A stretch of 53,784 nucleotides of DNA from Clostridiales bacterium (lineage in GTDB: Bacteria > Bacillota > Clostridia > Christensenellales > Borkfalkiaceae): the NCBI GenBank assembly GCA_015055615.1, contig SVHT01000010.1, positions 1 through 53,784 of the forward strand, read 5' to 3'. The notes under the pieces are model-generated. The model ran no database searches, had not been told where the DNA came from, and saw nothing but the letters and a program-made list of their open reading frames with translations. Positions 50,893 to 53,784 of this stretch are shown one piece after another. The translations under genes and the position numbers were made by a program. The stretch's first letter is position 1. Each line of letters begins with the position of its first letter.

Positions 50893-52287
50893 TTAAGCTT
50901 CCCATTCAAAATCTTCAAGCGGGAACATCGGACGTACAATCCGTTGCAAATTCAAACGCGCTAACTCTACACAACTTGCGCCGTCGGAAAGAGCAAATAA
51001 TTCCCTATCCGCATAAGGTTTAAGTTCTGTAAACAAATATCCAAGCTTTACCACCACGATTTCATAGGAAAGTAAATCTACGTTTGCCTTATCAAAATTA
51101 CCTTTCTCAATAAACGCACTGCGAAGCTCTGTAAAAATAGCGTCTACGTTGCCAATCGATACGGTCAAACTTCTACCGATAATCTCTTTCGTCCACCCGA
51201 GAATTTCACCATGCGCTTTTACGGTTGCTTTTGCGCCGTTTAAAATAGGCAAGACAACTTCTTTCCCGTCGGATACAGTCCAAAAATCTTCTACAATATT
51301 TTGATTCGTAACACCGGCAACACACGTTTTTTTGGTGGGCTTTGCCTTTACAAGCAATTCCAGCAGTCCAAGCGTATCCCCTTCCGCGCCCGCCGTTGTA
51401 TTGTCGCCGCTATCGGTTATGAAAATACGCTTTTCTTTGCCCGCAATCGCACGTTTTACACATTCCTCGGGCAATTCCGCTTCACAAAGAAACTTATAGT
51501 CCCTGCGCGTCGCCCACAGTTTATTCGCCAAGTCTTTGGCAATGCTTTCGGCGCGCGCTTTCGTCGTCGCGCAAACGACCGTGGACGCGCTTGTGTTCGG
51601 CGCGTCTATCCAACAATGCCCCAAAAACAAGTTTGCCGTGAAAACGTCTTCTTGTTTTTCAAGCGAAAACGTTTCTTCAATTAAGCTCTTTAACGGCTCG
51701 TAAGCGGTCTGCAAGGTATCGTTTTTCAAGAGGAACGGAACGCGACACATATACGCCTGCGGTTGAATATTATTCTTTAAGCAATAACACAAGGCTTTTG
51801 CCGCGCGCTCTTGACATTCCTTTTGGTCAATATGCGGAACAGTTTTAAAACCGCTGATGATGTTCGCATACGTGGGTAGCTCGTCCGTGATGTTTGCGTG
51901 TGCGTCCAAAGATAAAGCGATTAGGCAATCCTTGCTGACAATTTCACGAATTTTCTTCAATAAATACAGCTCGCCGCTGCCGATTTCTTCCACTTCCATA
52001 CTGCCGTGGAAGAAGATATATACGCCCGCCGCGTCGGGGTTTTGGCGTACCGTTTCCAAAATTTGATTCGCGTAATAATGATAGGTAGCAAGCTCTACCG
52101 TGGCAGACGGCAAAGCCACCGCATAAACGGACGGAATAACTTCAAAGCCCTCTTTTTCAAAAATTTCTTTTACGATCAACTTTTTGAAAATGTCTTCGCC
52201 TTTGAAATATTCAAAATCCGATTTTTGCGGATGCAATTTTGCTTTACTATTCGATTCACATTGAAAAGAAGCAACCACAATTTTCAT
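50893..52287 (-). CDS. M81-family metallopeptidase (MlrC-like)
   Basis: 464 residues, near the usual MlrC length. MlrC is known from microcystin degradation, but most members lie in catabolic operons of unknown substrate. N-terminal M81 domain: VVASFQCESNSKAKLHP, GVYIFFHGSM and LSLDAHANITD with the expected zinc ligands. C-terminal MlrC domain: FITDSGDNTTAGAEGDTLGLLELL. The start at 52287 has GGAGG eight bases upstream; six more codons upstream lack one. It is the first gene of an operon with M24 and ASRT genes, divergent from an AraC regulator. The pairing suggests stepwise hydrolysis of an amide or N-linked compound. Confidence 0.85.
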   Translation of the reverse strand: MKIVVASFQCESNSKAKLHPQKSDFEYFKGEDIFKKLIVKEIFEKEGFEVIPSVYAVALPSATVELATYHYYANQILETVRQNPDAAGVYIFFHGSMEVEEIGSGELYLLKKIREIVSKDCLIALSLDAHANITDELPTYANIISGFKTVPHIDQKECQERAAKALCYCLKNNIQPQAYMCRVPFLLKNDTLQTAYEPLKSLIEETFSLEKQEDVFTANLFLGHCWIDAPNTSASTVVCATTKARAESIAKDLANKLWATRRDYKFLCEAELPEECVKRAIAGKEKRIFITDSGDNTTAGAEGDTLGLLELLVKAKPTKKTCVAGVTNQNIVEDFWTVSDGKEVVLPILNGAKATVKAHGEILGWTKEIIGRSLTVSIGNVDAIFTELRSAFIEKGNFDKANVDLLSYEIVVVKLGYLFTELKPYADRELFALSDGASCVELARLNLQRIVRPMFPLEDFEWEA

Positions 52288-52310
52288 ATTACACGCCTCC
52301 GTCATCGATG

Positions 52311-52361
52311 CCTTATATATAAGGTCTCCATAATTATATCATCACCCCCCATACTTTTCAA
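52311..52361 (-). promoter_or_regulatory. Promoter and palindromic operator of the M81 operon
   Basis: -35 TTGAAA (52356-52361), 17-bp spacer, -10 TATAAT (52333-52338). The 14-bp perfect palindrome CCTTATATATAAGG (52311-52324) lies just downstream at the expected start of transcription, fitting a repressor site. Confidence 0.7.
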
Positions 52362-52440
52362 GGTAAAAAATTATACTAAAATGGTAAAAAAAGAAACAAG
52401 ATTTCACCACTATTTATTTTTTACTCTATCGTGAAAATTC

Positions 52441-52469
52441 TTGCAAAAAAAAAGCGGTTATGCTATACT
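52441..52469 (+). promoter_or_regulatory. Promoter of the AraC gene at 52488
   Basis: -35 TTGCAA (52441-52446), 17-bp spacer and -10 TATACT (52464-52469). Confidence 0.75.
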
Positions 52470-52487
52470 AAATTTGGAGAATTTACT

Positions 52488-53348
52488 ATGAAACGATATT
52501 TTAACCATCAGGTCAATAAAGCCATTGTCATACAAAATTTGATTACAATCGAATCCTTGGACGCAACCAAAGATTTTACTTATCCCGAAGAAACGCACAC
52601 GTTTTATGAATTTGTTTACGTGGATAGTGGAAGCATCCATTGTCATTTGGAAGAAAAGGATATAGAGCTTGTACAAGGCGATTTTTTACTAATTCCGCCT
52701 CATAATCGACACTTTTATTATAATACTGAAAATTTTAGCGCCGCCTTGTTTATTGTTTGCTTCCGTTGCAGTTCGGAAATTTTATCTATTTTGGAACAAA
52801 AAATTGCGCTGTCAAAAGAATTAAAATTACTGCTTGCGGACATCGTACAGGAATCCAAAAATGCTTTTCAATTCCCCTTTAACCGTAAACTAAAACCGCT
52901 AAACAATCCTTTATACGCCTCTCAGCAATTAGTCGAAAATAATATCGAAAAGCTGTTAATCCATTTGGTTCGCAATGAAACCAATCAAAATGAGTCGATT
53001 AAATTCGTTATGGACAGCATAGAAAAAGAACACAATCTGATTGATGATATTCTTACTCTTTTAAACAACCATCTTTATTCGAGGATTACGTTAGAATACA
53101 TCAGTCAGCAAACGTATTATAGTAAGGCTTACTTAAACAATATTTTCAATAGGCATATGGGTACGTCCATTATGCAATATTATAATCATTTAAAAATAAA
53201 GGAAGCAAAAAAAATGTTACGCAACGAGCAATCTCCCTCGTCAATCGCACTTCAACTAGGTTTTGAAAGCGCAACCTATTTCACAAAAGCATTCAAAAAA
53301 CAAACAGGACTGACTCCTTCCGCATATAAAAAGCAAATCCTGAAATAA
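52488..53348 (+). CDS. AraC-family transcriptional regulator
   Basis: 286 residues. The N-terminal cupin domain (FYEFVYVDSGSIHCHLEEKD, LIPPHNRHFYYN) is followed by a helical linker and a C-terminal double helix-turn-helix ending FESATYFTKAFKKQTGLTPSAYKKQ. The start at 52488 is set by TTGGAG and by the promoter just upstream; a longer GTG frame lies before that promoter and is excluded. It is divergent from the M81-M24-ASRT operon and is its probable regulator. Its composition is more AT-rich than most of its neighbours, which could reflect recent acquisition. Confidence 0.9.
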   Translation: MKRYFNHQVNKAIVIQNLITIESLDATKDFTYPEETHTFYEFVYVDSGSIHCHLEEKDIELVQGDFLLIPPHNRHFYYNTENFSAALFIVCFRCSSEILSILEQKIALSKELKLLLADIVQESKNAFQFPFNRKLKPLNNPLYASQQLVENNIEKLLIHLVRNETNQNESIKFVMDSIEKEHNLIDDILTLLNNHLYSRITLEYISQQTYYSKAYLNNIFNRHMGTSIMQYYNHLKIKEAKKMLRNEQSPSSIALQLGFESATYFTKAFKKQTGLTPSAYKKQILK

Positions 53349-53400
53349 ACTTTTTAGGCTGACAGCCTACCGTCACTTTTATACTTTAAAAGCTAAAAAA

Positions 53401-53437
53401 CCCCGACAAATTTCTTATCGAAACTTGTCGGGGTTTG
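53401..53437. terminator. Terminator between the AraC gene and tRNA-end element 2
   Basis: The stem CCCCGACAA / TTGTCGGGG (53401-53409 with 53425-53433) has a six-T tail on the minus strand and a short one on the plus. It probably ends transcripts crossing 53442-53600 from the right. Confidence 0.75.
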
Positions 53438-53441
53438 CCGT

Positions 53442-53600
53442 TGGTGCGGATGAAGGGTATCTGCCGTTTCCGCTGCGCGGAGCCTCGGCAGGGCTTCCTC
53501 GCTCGTCAATATTCGCATTCTATCCAACAAACACACTTCTCGCTCGTCGCGTGAACCCATAATACATTATGTTTCTGCGTGCTTCCCTTCATCCGCACCA
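53442..53600 (-). repeat. Inverted-repeat element with tRNA-3'-end-like termini
   Basis: TGGTGCGGATGAAGGG (53442-53457) and its exact complement, CCCTTCATCCGCACCA (53585-53600), bound 127 bp. Either end reads as the last 16 nt of a tRNA (T-stem half, acceptor half, A73, CCA), probably a tRNA-Leu type, but no tRNA body is present. On the minus strand, ACGAGCGAG occurs twice inside, together with a GC-rich hairpin CCGCGCAGCGG. A terminator follows, exactly as in the element at 174-332. No coding frame within it is convincing. Confidence 0.6.
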
Positions 53601-53635
53601 CGCAAAAATGCACCCCAAAGGGGTGCGCCTGCGTG
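53599..53635 (-). terminator. Clamped terminator of the partial gene at the window end
   Basis: The inner stem GCACCCC / GGGGTGC (53610-53626) has an ATTTTT tail on the minus strand, enclosed by an outer CACGC / GCGTG stem. It is the same design as 49184-49224. Confidence 0.65.
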
Positions 53636-53693
53636 TCCGTTACGAACGATTATGCTATAAATCAGGTTTTAGTACTGATTTGAACTCAACGGG

Positions 53694-53784
53694 TTATTTG
53701 TTCCTAAATAAATCCTTAAATTCTTTCACCAACTTTTGGTCAGCAACTGAACCCGAAATCACACGGAAATCTTCCTTTTTAATT
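53694..53784 (-). CDS. 3' end of an unidentified gene (partial)
   Basis: The last 29 codons of a minus-strand gene that runs off the right edge, ending FRVISGSVADQKLVKEF followed by KDLFRNK and a TAA at 53694-53696. The frame is open to the window edge and a terminator follows. It is too short to name the family. The C-terminal amphipathic stretch is lysine- and phenylalanine-rich. Confidence 0.55.
   Translation of the reverse strand, partial: IKKEDFRVISGSVADQKLVKEFKDLFRNK

Noticed and set aside
53442-53457. A tRNA-Leu gene
   Set aside because: Only the last 16 nt of a tRNA are present. No T-loop, anticodon arm or D-arm follows in either orientation.

Overview
The window reads as an accessory, glycan-centred stretch of a chromosome from a low-to-mid GC Gram-positive anaerobe. 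I infer an uncultured gut-type Clostridia lineage, possibly Christensenellales-like. The support is TTGACA-17-TATAAT promoters, AGGAGG-type ribosome sites, many lipoproteins with Ser/Thr-rich linkers, an NfnAB flavin-based bifurcating enzyme and AraC-controlled sugar loci. No transposase, phage gene, rRNA or CRISPR array is visible, and the genus cannot be fixed from the sequence alone.

Layout. 1-476: a tRNA-Pro gene (minus) and, beside it, an inverted-repeat element whose end copies the last 21 bases of that tRNA. 592-5029: a YfhO-type membrane protein and a lipoprotein that looks split by a frameshift. 5189-7454: nfnBA. 7739-9154: a CPA2 cation/proton antiporter. 9227-11131: a large lipoprotein that resembles GT80 (PM0188-type) sialyltransferases. 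11227-12435: an M20 amidohydrolase. 12567-17889: a three-gene operon (beta-mannosidase, HAD phosphatase, GH78-like protein). 18257-33844: a long minus-strand operon (DUF4434 protein, CUT1 solute-binding lipoprotein, two permeases, three very large exported proteins) with RNA hairpins between cistrons. 34289-37810: GH-A-type hydrolase, murQ and a MurNAc/GlcNAc kinase. 38203-40007: two AraC-family regulators. 40135-44248: DUF4432 epimerase-like protein, cupin/mannose-6-P isomerase-like protein and a GHL6-like hydrolase (plus). 44306-46414: GH78 rhamnosidase. 46585-49068: ribokinase and an XRE-ADP-ribosylglycohydrolase fusion. 49295-52287: ASRT-family protein, M24 protein and M81 (MlrC) protein. 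52488-53348: a third AraC regulator. 53349-53784: a second tRNA-end element and the 3' end of another gene.

How it fits together. Three separate operons (beta-mannosidase; DUF4434/ABC/surface proteins; GH-A hydrolase/murQ/murK) share one promoter design. Each has a direct repeat AAATTGCA-N13-AAATTGCA (21-bp period, the third copy degenerate), placed 6-7 bp upstream of a poor -35 box that retains only GACA. This is the geometry expected of an AraC-type class II activator, and the AraC gene at 38203 lies beside one of the sites. The window therefore probably encodes one co-regulated system that binds, imports and dismantles a mannose- and amino-sugar-containing glycan, with separately controlled rhamnoside and ribose-type modules around it.

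Most unusual items: the lipoprotein sialyltransferase homologue, the tRNA-3'-end inverted-repeat elements at both ends of the window, the shared 21-bp operator, four genes whose -10 box sits exactly 6 nt before ATG (predicted leaderless mRNAs), and the XRE-ARH fusion with a perfect 12-bp operator-like repeat around its -10 box.
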